DNA of 56,567 nucleotides. Origin: DASSNR01 sp036278935 (GTDB lineage Bacteria > Gemmatimonadota > Gemmatimonadetes > Gemmatimonadales > Gemmatimonadaceae). Positions 17,023-26,196 of this stretch are shown here, piece after piece; position 1 is the stretch's first letter, and every line of letters starts with the position of its first letter. The stretch covers positions 1-56,567 of the forward strand of contig DASUKA010000118.1 in NCBI GenBank assembly GCA_036278935.1. Direction: 5' to 3'. The notes below the pieces were generated by a model that was given only the letters and a program-made list of their open reading frames with translations, had not been told where the DNA came from and made no database searches. The position numbers were made by a program, and so were the translations under genes.

Positions 17023-18339
17023 CTATGCTGCCTTGCGCCGCAGCAAAATGCGGAGCGGGTTCCCGACGAAGCCCCACGCATCGCGGAAACCGTTCTGCAG
17101 GTAGCGCACGTAGTGCTCCGCAACGAGATCGGGATGATTGCCGAACACCGCGATGGTCGGTGGAGCGACCTCCACCTGCGTGGCGTACGTCAGCTTGACC
17201 TCGCGCCCCCGCGCCTGAGGAGGCTGGCGTCGAGCAACAAGCTCCTGCAGCCGCGTATTGACGCGCGATGTTGGAATGCGTTTCTGCCGCTCCTGCTCCA
17301 CCTGCATGAGCACCTCGAGCAGCTTGCTCACCCGTTGCCCCGTGAGTGCTGACGTGAAGAGAAATGGCACGAATCGCAGGTACGGCGCCTTCTCTTCGGC
17401 CGCGCGCTGAAAGTGCGCTGCCGTCTTGTCGTCCTTCTCCTTCAGGTCCCACTTGTTCACGACCAGGATCAGACCGCACCCGTGCTCCCACGCCAGCGTC
17501 GCGATCTTCAGGTCCTGATTCTCCAGTCCGGTCACCGCATCGATGAGCAGCACGCTGATGGCAGATCGCTCGATCGCCCGGCGCGTGCGAAGCGCCGAGT
17601 AGAACTCGATCCCCTCATCCCGCTTCGACTGCCGACGCAGTCCGGCCGTGTCGACAAAGGTGAACCGTCTGCCATGATACATCATGGGCGTGTCGATCGC
17701 GTCGCGCGTCGTGCCCGCCGACTCGGACACCACCAACCGTTCTTCCCCGAGCAACCGGTTCACGAGCGAGGACTTCCCGACATTTGGCCGGCCAACAATC
17801 GCCACGCGCAGACCCGCATCTTCCGCCTCTTCGATGTTCGGCGCAAAGCGCTCGGCCACGACATCCAGGAGATCGCCCGAGCCTTTCCCATTGCGCGCGG
17901 ACACCGGCACCGGATCACCCGCGCCGAGGGCGTAGAGCTCGTAGAAATCTGTTGAGGCGGGATTGTCCACCTTGTTGGCCACGAGCACCCACGGTCGTTG
18001 CGCATGACGCAGGAGCTCCACGATGTGCAGGTCTTCCGCCTGGATGCCCGCCTGCGCGTCCACTACGATCAACAGAAGATCCGCTTCATCGACCGCTTGC
18101 ATGACCTGACGCCGGATCTCGACATCCATCGCGACATCCGGCCGCTCCACCAGTCCGCCGGTGTCGACCAACCAGAACGCGCGTCCATTCCACTCAACAT
18201 GCGCAAAGTGTCGGTCGCGCGTCGTGCCGGCCTCCTCGTCGACGATCGCTCCATTGTCCCCTGTCAGGCGGTTGAACAGGGCGGACTTGCCAACGTTGGG
18301 GCGGCCGACAATCGCCACCACGGGATCAGTCACGCTCAC
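17023..18339 (-). CDS. der: Ribosome-assembly GTPase Der (EngA)
   Basis: 438 residues with two tandem GTPase domains and a C-terminal KH-like domain. The first P-loop is GRPNVGKSALFNRL with DTGGL and NKVD; the second is GRPNVGKSSLVNRL with DTAGL and NKWD. The RNA-binding tail ends with a basic Arg/Lys-rich stretch. Der is needed for 50S subunit maturation. Its start overlaps the stop of the DUF512 gene by four bases (ATGA), implying translational coupling. Confidence 0.97.
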   Translation of the reverse strand: MSVTDPVVAIVGRPNVGKSALFNRLTGDNGAIVDEEAGTTRDRHFAHVEWNGRAFWLVDTGGLVERPDVAMDVEIRRQVMQAVDEADLLLIVVDAQAGIQAEDLHIVELLRHAQRPWVLVANKVDNPASTDFYELYALGAGDPVPVSARNGKGSGDLLDVVAERFAPNIEEAEDAGLRVAIVGRPNVGKSSLVNRLLGEERLVVSESAGTTRDAIDTPMMYHGRRFTFVDTAGLRRQSKRDEGIEFYSALRTRRAIERSAISVLLIDAVTGLENQDLKIATLAWEHGCGLILVVNKWDLKEKDDKTAAHFQRAAEEKAPYLRFVPFLFTSALTGQRVSKLLEVLMQVEQERQKRIPTSRVNTRLQELVARRQPPQARGREVKLTYATQVEVAPPTIAVFGNHPDLVAEHYVRYLQNGFRDAWGFVGNPLRILLRRKAA

Positions 18340-19646
18340 GCCTCAGCCATCCTCAGTGCGGGCGCCTCACCGCGCCCGACAGAAGCAAGCACGTCGAAGA
18401 AGTCATATGATGGATACACGGGGATGGGCAGCGCATCGCGAACCGCCTGAAAACTGGCGTCGTCCAGAAAGACGCCGTCTTCGTTGATGCATTCGGCGGG
18501 GATGAGTGCGAGATCCAGATCCGCGCGCCCGGCGAGCGAACGGTGAATGTCGGCGCCCACGAGCAGGCCCGCGGTCGTGGTGGTGGGACCGAACAGCGAG
18601 TTCTCCGCCGCGATGAGCTCGAAGTGCGCCCCCGTTACCGGCGCGATCTTCTCGAGCAGCTCCTGCATGATGCCGTTGCTCATCGACGTGCCCGTCACCA
18701 CACCGATGCGCCGGCTGTCCAGCCGTGGCGCCGTGCCCAGGCCGTCAGCCACTCGCATGCGCAGATGCGTCACGGCACCAACGCCGTTCTCGATCTGATC
18801 GAAATCGCCATAGTGCTCGGGGCCCGGGAGCTCGCGCCCTGCCAGAAGATAGAGCTCGTCCGAGCCGAACACCCACCCGCCCGCACGCTCGCGTCGAGCG
18901 CGCGCTTCCCACCGCTCGGCGTGCTCCAGGATGGCCGAGGCGTTGGCCGTATCCATGGGGTGGCCAGTGTAGAGATGGGAAAACTGTGTGAGCCCTACCG
19001 GCACGAGCGCGACGGTGAGCACGGCGTCATTCATGTTCCACAGATCGGTAAGCGATTGCTCCAGCACCGCGCCATCGTTGAGCCCCGGCACAATCACCAT
19101 CTGACCGTGGAACTGAATTCCTCCGGCGGCCAACCTCGTGAGTTGATCGAGAATATTCGGCACACGAGGGTTGTTGAGCAGCTTCTTGCGCGCTTCCCAC
19201 GGGGTGGCGTGCACCGACACGTACAGCGGCGAGAGTCGGTACTCGAGGATGCGCGCGATATCCCGCTCCTTCACATTCGAGAGCGTCGCGAAATTGCCGT
19301 AGGCGAATGAGAGCCGGTAATCATCATCGCGCACGTACAAGGGACGACGCAGCCCCTGCGGAAGTCCCTCGATGAAGCAGAACTCGCACCGGTTGGCGCA
19401 GCGCCGCACTCGCGGAGGCTCCAACTCCACGCCGAGCGTCTCTCCCTCCGGTCGCTCGATCTCGTAGACGATGGCCTGGCCATCGGGCAGTACGGCTTCG
19501 ATAACCAGCTCGTCATCCGCCGTGAGGAACTCCCAGTCCAGGAAGTCGGCGAGCTCCCGGCCATTGACGGTCAGCAGCTCCGTGCCCGGCGGCATCTCGA
19601 GTTGGTAGGCTATGCTGCCAGCCTGAACGTGGCGAACCCGGATCAT
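18336..19646 (-). CDS. DUF512 radical-SAM-type protein with N-terminal PDZ-like domain
   Basis: 436 residues from ATG 19646; the frame extends to 19880 but the added part does not resemble the family. The N-terminal about 70 residues look like a PDZ domain (GTELLTVNGRELADFLDWEF). A CX3CX2C cluster follows (Cys83, Cys87, Cys90 in CANRCEFC), which is the radical-SAM [4Fe-4S] pattern. The remainder includes GQMVIVPGLNDG and the DUF512 core with IGVVTGTSMSNG. Homologues in cyanobacteria and Clostridia also sit near der, but no function is established. I infer an iron-sulfur enzyme possibly linked to ribosome or rRNA maturation. Confidence 0.9.
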   Translation of the reverse strand: MIRVRHVQAGSIAYQLEMPPGTELLTVNGRELADFLDWEFLTADDELVIEAVLPDGQAIVYEIERPEGETLGVELEPPRVRRCANRCEFCFIEGLPQGLRRPLYVRDDDYRLSFAYGNFATLSNVKERDIARILEYRLSPLYVSVHATPWEARKKLLNNPRVPNILDQLTRLAAGGIQFHGQMVIVPGLNDGAVLEQSLTDLWNMNDAVLTVALVPVGLTQFSHLYTGHPMDTANASAILEHAERWEARARRERAGGWVFGSDELYLLAGRELPGPEHYGDFDQIENGVGAVTHLRMRVADGLGTAPRLDSRRIGVVTGTSMSNGIMQELLEKIAPVTGAHFELIAAENSLFGPTTTTAGLLVGADIHRSLAGRADLDLALIPAECINEDGVFLDDASFQAVRDALPIPVYPSYDFFDVLASVGRGEAPALRMAEA

Positions 19647-19968
19647 ACGTGTCGATGTGCGCAAGAGGGGGAAGACCACAGCGGGTGATCTTCCCCCGAA
19701 GATTCGATGTGGCGGACCATATGGGGCCGGCCAGAGCATCAAGTAACTTAGGAACTGCGATGCTCGAAAGCAAGCTATGATGGTCACTTCGACTATGGCA
19801 TCGAAGAAACGCTTCCCGTTCCGCCAACAGCAGATGTGCGCGGCCCCCTCCGGCACCCCGCCGGGCTTCCGGGATGGCACCGTTCAGCCCGCCGAGCACG
19901 TGGGCGGATGCAACACGGCCCGCGAGTGGGCCGCGGGCCGTGTCGAACGTGTGCTGAATCGGTGCGCG
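19647..19968. other. 322-base intergenic region upstream of the DUF512-der-plsY-gpsA unit
   Basis: No coding region is supported. On the minus strand a weak promoter-like pair (TTGCTT at 19773-19768, 17-base spacer, TAAGTT at 19750-19745) precedes the DUF512 gene by about 100 bases. The strong stem-loop at 19913-19943 belongs to the end of the preceding TPR gene. Confidence 0.45.
19913..19943 (-). terminator. 12-bp perfect stem-loop after the TPR gene
   Basis: ACACGGCCCGCG and CGCGGGCCGTGT pair exactly around a 7-base loop, starting 26 bases past the TPR gene stop at 19969. No T-tract follows, but a GC stem of this strength in this position is most simply a transcription end or 3' stabilising hairpin. 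Confidence 0.6.
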
Positions 19969-21552
19969 TCAGCTCACCGGCGCATAGCGGAACGCCACGA
20001 TGCCGGGCTGGTCCACTTCCACCGTGAAGTCCTGTGACGCATTGGAGCCCGCGACCGGTTTGCACGCCTTCCCCGTGGAGTCCTTGCCCGATGCCCCGCA
20101 ATCACTCTTGGGTCCCAGTGAAACGGTCGCCGTCTTGGTCGTTACGACATTCCCCGAGGGATCCAGGAACGAGAAGTTGATCGTGTAGGTGCCGGGCTTG
20201 CTCAACAGATTCTCGGCGGTGCCGGAGAGTGTGTACGAGCTGTCGGCCGGCGCCATTCTGGAAAAGGAGATGCGCACCGGGAGCTTGTTGCCCTTGGTGA
20301 GGACGGCGACCACGGAGTCGTTCCGCGCCTTCTGAAGCTTGGCGTTGTTGGTTGCTTTGGCGAGATTCTGCTCGGCGATCGCCAGCAGCTGCCAGTTGTC
20401 CGGATCGTTCGGCGCAAGCGAGAGGAGCTCGTGCGACACCTTCGCCATCTTCTCCCAATCTTTCAGCTTCCAGTACACGTTGCTCAGGTTGAAGAGCCCG
20501 GCGATCAGATATGGGTTCTTCTGATAGGCCGCCTCCATCAGCTTGGCGGCAGTCTGGAGGTCATTGACCCGGAAGGCGCCGGCGCCGGCATCATAGAGCT
20601 GACCAGCTGAATATTTCGCCGGGCTTGCGCTCATCTGGGCCCACATGGTGCTCAAGCCCGCCGAGTCACCCGAGGCCTGCAGCGTGCGGGTGAGCCCGGC
20701 CTGCGCGTTGCTGACGTCCTGCCCGTTCGGGTACTCCTTGAGATACGCCTGATACGCGGCGGCGGCCTTGGCCATCTCGCTCTTCTGCTGATCACCCGTG
20801 AGCTGCTCGGCGTGCATCAGCGTCGTGTACCCCACGCTGAACGCCACGTACTCCCGGATGCTGGCCATGTTGGAATCCTTGGCCGCCTTCTGGGGCGTTG
20901 CGAGCGCCAGCGCCTTCTGGAAGGCGTCGGATGCCGCGGCGTAGTCGGAGTCGCGCTGCGCGATGTTGCCGGCGAAATAGTAATTGTAGGGCGACCCGCG
21001 ATAGATTGTGTTCGCGCGCGCGAGCAGGACCTTGGCCGAATCCAGGTTATTGCTGTTGATGAGCCCCCCCACCTTGTTGATGAGCGGCGCCCATGCTTGT
21101 TGCCGGATCTGATCGATCTGCGACGCGCACGTCGGGCTGGCAGTCGTTGCCGCCGTCAGAGCGCTGTCCGCAGCCGCAAGCACGTCCACGTTGCCCTGCG
21201 GGCCGCTGGCGTAGCCCAGCGCCTGTCGCGGCATTACGGGCGTCACACCAGGTTGCATGCTCCAGTTTACCAACGCCTGCCCGAGCACGTACTCGCGCGC
21301 GACATCGTTGTTGATTTTCTCGGGATGCTCGGTGAGCTTCTTGATCGCGTCCTGCAACCGCTTCTTCGCATCGTCCGGATTCTTGCCCATCTGAGCGATC
21401 GTCACGTCGGAGAAGGCGTCCTTCACCTCAGAAGGATTGGAGAAGTTGATCTCGCACTTGCTCCCCGCCGTGTCTTGCTGCGCGGCCGCCCTGGTGGCGA
21501 CAACGGTCGACAGGGCAAGCGAGCAGGCTACCACGTTAAGCCAAGCGTTCAT
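19969..21552 (-). CDS. Secreted tetratricopeptide-repeat protein
   Basis: 527 residues. A Sec signal peptide is clear (MNAWLNVVACSLAL to ATRAAAQQ, cleavage near 25). The mature part is helical with several TPR-like units such as YYFAGNIAQRDSDYAAASDAFQKAL and LFNLSNVYWKLKDWEKMAKVS. The last 130 residues form a beta-rich domain (LPVRISFSRMAPADSSYTLSG, YTINFSFLDPSG) that ends FRYAPVS. A Cys pair near the C-terminus could form a disulfide. I do not recognise a named family. It is probably periplasmic or outer-membrane associated. It is monocistronic and ends in a strong hairpin. Confidence 0.8.
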   Translation of the reverse strand: MNAWLNVVACSLALSTVVATRAAAQQDTAGSKCEINFSNPSEVKDAFSDVTIAQMGKNPDDAKKRLQDAIKKLTEHPEKINNDVAREYVLGQALVNWSMQPGVTPVMPRQALGYASGPQGNVDVLAAADSALTAATTASPTCASQIDQIRQQAWAPLINKVGGLINSNNLDSAKVLLARANTIYRGSPYNYYFAGNIAQRDSDYAAASDAFQKALALATPQKAAKDSNMASIREYVAFSVGYTTLMHAEQLTGDQQKSEMAKAAAAYQAYLKEYPNGQDVSNAQAGLTRTLQASGDSAGLSTMWAQMSASPAKYSAGQLYDAGAGAFRVNDLQTAAKLMEAAYQKNPYLIAGLFNLSNVYWKLKDWEKMAKVSHELLSLAPNDPDNWQLLAIAEQNLAKATNNAKLQKARNDSVVAVLTKGNKLPVRISFSRMAPADSSYTLSGTAENLLSKPGTYTINFSFLDPSGNVVTTKTATVSLGPKSDCGASGKDSTGKACKPVAGSNASQDFTVEVDQPGIVAFRYAPVS

Positions 21553-21603
21553 CGAACGATCTCCTGGAGTGTGAAACGCTGATGGCGAGGCGGTGCTCGC
21601 CGG

Positions 21604-22818
21604 TCACAATACCCCTGCTGACAACAGCCGTTCCCCAGCCTCACGCGCCAATAGAGCTACATCGGGGATCGGGCGACCCGTGGCGCCCGCGATGCGCTGC
21701 ACGTCATCGAACTCGGGTTTTGTGCGCGTGCCCCCCGACGGCAGCGTAACGACCTTCACGCGCACATCGTACCCCAGCACCTGCACCGTGTGCATCTCGC
21801 GATGGAGCGCGCGCCGCTCGACTGTGATGCGGCGCACACCAATTGAGGTCGTTTGCGACAGCAGCAGAGATTCCACCGCGCTCGCGGCGGCGGGACGCAC
21901 GAGGACATCCACACGTGTGCCCGGGCGTCCCTTCTTCATCACATTCGGCAGCAACACCACGTCGAGCGCGCCGGCGGAGCGCAGCACATCGGCGGCGCCA
22001 GCAAGCCATTCGCCGCTCATGTCGTCGATGTCGGCACTGAGTTGCACGAGCTGCTCCGTCACGCCGGCCGGCGCGCTCCCGGCGGCAGCGTCGCCCACCA
22101 TCGCTGCATCGGCAAGTACCATGCGAAGCGCATTCGGGCGTCCCGGCGGGTCCTTGCTCCCTGCCCCGAACCCGCTGCGCAGAGGGATGTACGCGGCTGG
22201 GGGCGGACCTGCTGAGAGCACCCGCACGAGCGCGGCGCCCGTTGGCGTCACCAGCTCGCCGGCGTCGTCGGGACCAGGACGCACGGTCAGCCCTTCCAGC
22301 AGCCTGAGCGTGGCGGGCGCGGGCACCGGCAGGGTGCCATGCGCGGCCTGCACCACGCCGTCGCCCAGCGCGATTGGCCCGCAATAGACGCACGTGACGC
22401 CGAGCTCGGCCAGCCCCCACACAGCGCCCACCACATCCAGGATCGCATCCACCGCTCCCACTTCGTGCAGATGCACGCGCTCGGGCGGGAGCCCGTGGAT
22501 CTTCCCTTCCGCCGTAGCGAGCGCAGCGAACACCTGCTCCGCATGCGCCGCGGCGGCCGCAGGCATGGCGGCCGCCGCGATGATCCGCCGTATCTCCTCG
22601 AGCCCTCGACCGTGCGGCTGTGGCGGGATGGCGAAGTCCACCTTGATGCATGCGATCCCCGCGCGATGCACCGTTCGAATGTCCACCCCCACGCCATCCA
22701 GCCCGAGTCGTGCCGGCAGTGCGCGCAGCCAGTCCGCATCGAGGTCGGCGTCCACCAGCGCCCCGAGCATCATGTCGCCGGCGATTCCGCTGAATGGGTC
22801 GAGAATGGCGATTGGCAT
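21604..22818 (-). CDS. larC: Nickel-pincer cofactor biosynthesis protein LarC (nickel insertion)
   Basis: 404 residues from ATG 22818; the open frame continues to 23211 but overlaps the divergent peptidase start region. LarC is a CTP-dependent cyclometallase that inserts Ni into the pincer cofactor. Visible: DPFSGIAGDMMLGALVD, the His-rich loops HGRGLEEIRRII and HLHEVGAVDAI, AHGTLPVPAPAT, and ELVTPTGAAL. The C-terminal LarC2 part (LSADIDDMSGEWL through KPEFDDV) is in the same frame, whereas Lactiplantibacillus splits larC1/larC2 by a ribosomal frameshift. No larA, larB or larE is in the window. Confidence 0.93.
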   Translation of the reverse strand: MPIAILDPFSGIAGDMMLGALVDADLDADWLRALPARLGLDGVGVDIRTVHRAGIACIKVDFAIPPQPHGRGLEEIRRIIAAAAMPAAAAAHAEQVFAALATAEGKIHGLPPERVHLHEVGAVDAILDVVGAVWGLAELGVTCVYCGPIALGDGVVQAAHGTLPVPAPATLRLLEGLTVRPGPDDAGELVTPTGAALVRVLSAGPPPAAYIPLRSGFGAGSKDPPGRPNALRMVLADAAMVGDAAAGSAPAGVTEQLVQLSADIDDMSGEWLAGAADVLRSAGALDVVLLPNVMKKGRPGTRVDVLVRPAAASAVESLLLSQTTSIGVRRITVERRALHREMHTVQVLGYDVRVKVVTLPSGGTRTKPEFDDVQRIAGATGRPIPDVALLAREAGERLLSAGVL

Positions 22819-23017
22819 GGCCCACCAAGATAGCCGCCGGGCGCGTCGTTCGGCCAGTGGCGCACGGCAGCATGCGGCGCATGCACGAGCGCGATGCTTC
22901 CTCCTCACCGCGCCGCGTGCTAACGTGTGACGGTGCAGCGATCCACCGCTCACCGCATGGCCGGGCACCCACGCCTGGACCACGCGCTCCAGCACCATCA
23001 TTCGAGCCAACCGCCTG

Positions 23018-25024
23018 ATGCGCATCTCCCCGCCCGCACGCTGTGTGGCGCTCGCCGCGGACAGCGCGCTTCCCTTCTCCATCGCGATCGCGGCCTGCAT
23101 GGCGCTCCCGTTGGCGCTCGCCGCGCAGCAACCGACTGCCCCGGTCCCCCGCCCATACGACGTGGTGGAGACGCCAGACTTTGCCCGCGCAGTGAAGCGA
23201 CACACCCGCACGCGCTCCGGCCAACCTGGCCCGGCCTACTGGCAGCAGCAGGCGACGTATCGCATCGAGGCGCAGCTCGACCCGCACGCCACGCGGCTGC
23301 GCGGCACGGAGAGCGTCAGGTATATCAACAATTCGCCGGATACGCTGCGGCAGCTCGCGTTGTATCTCCGCCAGAATCTGTTCGCCCCCGGTGCGGTTCG
23401 ACACGCACCGACGCCCGTCACCGGCGGTGTGACGTTGCAACGCGTCGCGGCGGGCGGCCGTACGCTCACCAGCAGCTCGCGGCGCAATACACCGGGGTAC
23501 CGGGTGGATGGCACCATTCTGTGGATCACCCTCCCCGAGCCGCTCACCCCGCGCGGCGGCAGGGTTCAACTCTCCTTCAGCTGGGCGTACACGCCCGCGC
23601 CGGTGCCGTCCGACGGCCGGGAGGGGACGGATGGCGACGTCTACATGATGGGCTACTGGTATCCGCAACTCGCCGTCTACGACGATGTGTCTGGCTGGGT
23701 GACCGACCCGTACACGAGCGAGGCCGAATTCTACATGGGCTACGCCGACTATGACGTCCGGATGACCGTGCCGACCGGATGGGTGGTGGGGGCCACCGGC
23801 ACGTTGCAGAATCCCGGCGACGTCCTGACCAGCGAGGAGCGCGATCGACTCGCGGCGGCGCGGCACACCGACAGCCTGGTACACGTCGTCACCGCCCGCG
23901 ACATCGCGGCAGGACACGCCACCGCACACGGCCGTCAGGGGACGCTCACCTGGCACTTCACCGCGCACAATGTGCGGGACTTCGCGTGGGTCACATGCGC
24001 GCATTATCTCTGGGATGCATCGCACACCGTGGTCGGCGCACACGATACGGTGGCGATCAACAACCTCTACCGCGCCGCTCCGGCAGGGGCCACGTGGGTG
24101 CAGAGCGTACGCGGTGACCGCGATGCCATCGACTTCCTCTCTCGCTTTTTGTGGCCCTATCCATACCCGCAGATCACGTCCGCCGAGGGCGTGCTCGAGA
24201 GCGGCGGGATGGAGTACCCGATGTTCACCATCCTGGAAAGCTGGCGCGATACTCTGGAATTGCACCGTGATCTCATGCACGAGATCTCACACATGTGGTT
24301 CCCCATGCAGGTGGGATCGGACGAGACGCGCTACCCGTGGATGGATGAAGGGCTGGCCGAGTTCAACGCCAGCCAGGGTGATACGCTGGAGGATCTGGTT
24401 GGCCGCGGCGTGAAGAGCGCGCAGCGGAGCTATCTCGCGCTCGCCCGCCGCGGCGGCGATGTCCCGCTCATGCGCCCAGGGAATGAATTTCCGCCGGACA
24501 ATTACTTCACCATCGAGTACCAGAAGGCCACCTCGGTGTTCGTGGCACTGCGCGCCATCCTCGGCGATTCGGTCTTCCAGGATGCCTACCGCACCTACGG
24601 GAAGCGCTGGCTCGGCAAGCACCCCGAGCCGTACGACTTCTTCAATACGTTCAACAGCGTGAGCGGACGGAACCTCTCCTGGTTCTGGCACAGCTGGTTC
24701 TATCAGGCGTGGACGCTGGACCAGGCGATCGCCAACGTCCGGCAGGTGGGAGACAGTGTGGAGATCATGATCGAGGATCGCGGGCTCGCCCCCATGCCCG
24801 TGCCCCTTGCCATCACGCGCGCGGACGGTTCCGTTCAGCGCGTCGAGCTCCCGGTGGACCCATGGCTCGATGGCGCTCGGCGGCAGGTAGTGCGCGTGGC
24901 GGGGACGCCGCGCGTGACGCAGGTGGTGATCGATCCGGAGCACGTCTTTCCGTACATCGATCGATCCGCGCTCACCTGGCCGCGAGTACAGCGGGTGACC
25001 AGCGGGAGCACGCGCTCCCGCTGA
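23018..25024 (+). CDS. Secreted M1-family zinc metallopeptidase (aminopeptidase)
   Basis: 668 residues with a probable Sec signal (hydrophobic stretch ending LPLALAAQQ, about residues 15-38). The zinc site is HEISH at 421-425 followed by the third ligand Glu 19 residues later in WMDEGLAEF, matching HEXXH-X18-E. A GxMEN-like exopeptidase motif is seen as SGGMEYP. The beta-rich N-terminal domain (QLDPHATRLRGTESVRYINN) is typical of M1 enzymes. It is divergent from larC with about 200 bases between. The C-terminal beta domain is short. Likely role: periplasmic peptide turnover. Confidence 0.94.
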   Translation: MRISPPARCVALAADSALPFSIAIAACMALPLALAAQQPTAPVPRPYDVVETPDFARAVKRHTRTRSGQPGPAYWQQQATYRIEAQLDPHATRLRGTESVRYINNSPDTLRQLALYLRQNLFAPGAVRHAPTPVTGGVTLQRVAAGGRTLTSSSRRNTPGYRVDGTILWITLPEPLTPRGGRVQLSFSWAYTPAPVPSDGREGTDGDVYMMGYWYPQLAVYDDVSGWVTDPYTSEAEFYMGYADYDVRMTVPTGWVVGATGTLQNPGDVLTSEERDRLAAARHTDSLVHVVTARDIAAGHATAHGRQGTLTWHFTAHNVRDFAWVTCAHYLWDASHTVVGAHDTVAINNLYRAAPAGATWVQSVRGDRDAIDFLSRFLWPYPYPQITSAEGVLESGGMEYPMFTILESWRDTLELHRDLMHEISHMWFPMQVGSDETRYPWMDEGLAEFNASQGDTLEDLVGRGVKSAQRSYLALARRGGDVPLMRPGNEFPPDNYFTIEYQKATSVFVALRAILGDSVFQDAYRTYGKRWLGKHPEPYDFFNTFNSVSGRNLSWFWHSWFYQAWTLDQAIANVRQVGDSVEIMIEDRGLAPMPVPLAITRADGSVQRVELPVDPWLDGARRQVVRVAGTPRVTQVVIDPEHVFPYIDRSALTWPRVQRVTSGSTRSR

Positions 25025-25033
25025 TGTTCCGCT

Positions 25034-25070
25034 GGCGCCTTCGTATCGCTCAGAAGCGATACGAGGCGCC
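25034..25070. terminator. Bidirectional stem-loop overlapping the thrC 3' end
   Basis: Arm GGCGCCTTCGTATCGCT pairs with AGCGATACGAGGCGCC (16 bp with one bulged T) around a four-base loop. It begins 10 bases past the M1 peptidase stop and includes the last codons and stop of thrC on the other strand, so one hairpin can end transcription of both convergent genes. Confidence 0.6.
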
Positions 25071-26195
25071 GCTCCCGGTGTTGAACACGAGCACCTCCGC
25101 GTCGGCGGCAATGCGTCCGGCGCGCAGCAGAGCGTGAGCGACCGCGAGGGCGCACCCGCCTTCCGGCGCCGCGTCGATACCGCTCGAGCGCGACAGGCGC
25201 GACGTCGCCTCGCGAATCTCCTCCTCGCTCGCGGAGCCCGCATCACCGTGGCTCTCGGCGAGCGCCCGCAGGATCAGCCGATCGCCGAGCGGAGCCGGCA
25301 CGCGCAGCCCGCTGGCATGGGTATCCGGTTGCTCCCACGGCGTCGCGTGATCGGCATGCGCGGTAAAGGCCCGGACGATCGGCGCACAGCCGGCCGCCTG
25401 CGCGGACACCATGCGCGGAAGGGCGACATCGGAGGCCAGCCATCCCATCTGCCGCAACTCGGCGAAGCCCTTCCACATCCCGATCATTCCAGTGCCGCCG
25501 CCGGTGGGATAGATGATCACGTCCGGCAGCTTCCACCCGAGCTGCTCGGCCACCTCGAGGCCCATGGTCTTCTTCCCTTCGATGCGATACGGCTCGCGCA
25601 GGGTGGACACATCGAAGTAGCCGCTCTCCGCGGAGAAGGCACGTGCCGCCTTACCGGCATCGCCAATGTGGCCGGGCACGGTGAGCAGATCGGCGCCCAA
25701 CGCGCGAATCGTGTTGAGAATGGGCGCCGGCGTGGTAGCAGGCGCATAGACGCGCACAGGCATTCCGGCGGCCGCACCATAGGCGGACAGCGCCGCACCC
25801 GCGTTCCCCGCGGTGGGAACGACGAGCCCGGGCACTCCGAGCGCCCGGGCGCGCGTAACCGCGGCGCTCATGCCGCGCGCCTTGAAGGAGGCCGTGGGAT
25901 TCAATCCTTCATCTTTCACCCAGAGCCGGCCGAAGCCCATCTCGCGCGCGAGCGCAGGGAGCTCGATCAGCGGTGTGGCGCCCTCGCCGAGGGTCACGGG
26001 AGCCTCTCCGTCGCACAGCGGGAGCATGGCCGCGTAGCGCCACATGTCCCAGCGCGGTTGAATGACATCGCGCGAGGTTGGCAGTGCGTCGTAGCGAACG
26101 AGGTAGGGTTGTCCGCAGGATGGGCAGACGGAAGCAGCGGCGTTCCCCGGCGCGGTATGATCACACGCCGAGCATGCCAGAGACCAGGTGGTCAC
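25050..26195 (-). CDS. thrC: Threonine synthase with N-terminal zinc-ribbon-like segment
   Basis: 381 residues starting at GTG 26195, one base after the uvrC stop. It makes threonine from O-phosphohomoserine with PLP. The N-terminus has two CxxC pairs (Cys8/Cys11 and Cys24/Cys27), as in the shorter archaeal-type threonine synthases. PLP Lys105 is in NPTASFKARG, the phosphate loop is PTGGGTGMIGM and the serine-rich end is FNTGSGASYRF. Other fold-II PLP enzymes are possible, but length, zinc ribbon and motif set favour ThrC. Coupled translation with uvrC looks accidental in function. Confidence 0.88.
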   Translation of the reverse strand: MTTWSLACSACDHTAPGNAAASVCPSCGQPYLVRYDALPTSRDVIQPRWDMWRYAAMLPLCDGEAPVTLGEGATPLIELPALAREMGFGRLWVKDEGLNPTASFKARGMSAAVTRARALGVPGLVVPTAGNAGAALSAYGAAAGMPVRVYAPATTPAPILNTIRALGADLLTVPGHIGDAGKAARAFSAESGYFDVSTLREPYRIEGKKTMGLEVAEQLGWKLPDVIIYPTGGGTGMIGMWKGFAELRQMGWLASDVALPRMVSAQAAGCAPIVRAFTAHADHATPWEQPDTHASGLRVPAPLGDRLILRALAESHGDAGSASEEEIREATSRLSRSSGIDAAPEGGCALAVAHALLRAGRIAADAEVLVFNTGSGASYRF

Positions 26196-26196
26196 G

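Noticed and set aside
15416..17491. 691-residue apparent fusion extending gpsA upstream
   Set aside because: The upstream part is an out-of-frame reading of plsY and der; GpsA begins at 16408 with its usual N-terminus.
21704..24280. 858-codon open frame on the minus strand across larC and antisense to the M1 peptidase
   Set aside because: Composition is Arg/Gly/Ala-rich with no domain; two well-supported genes occupy the region in other frames. Long spurious frames are expected at this GC content.
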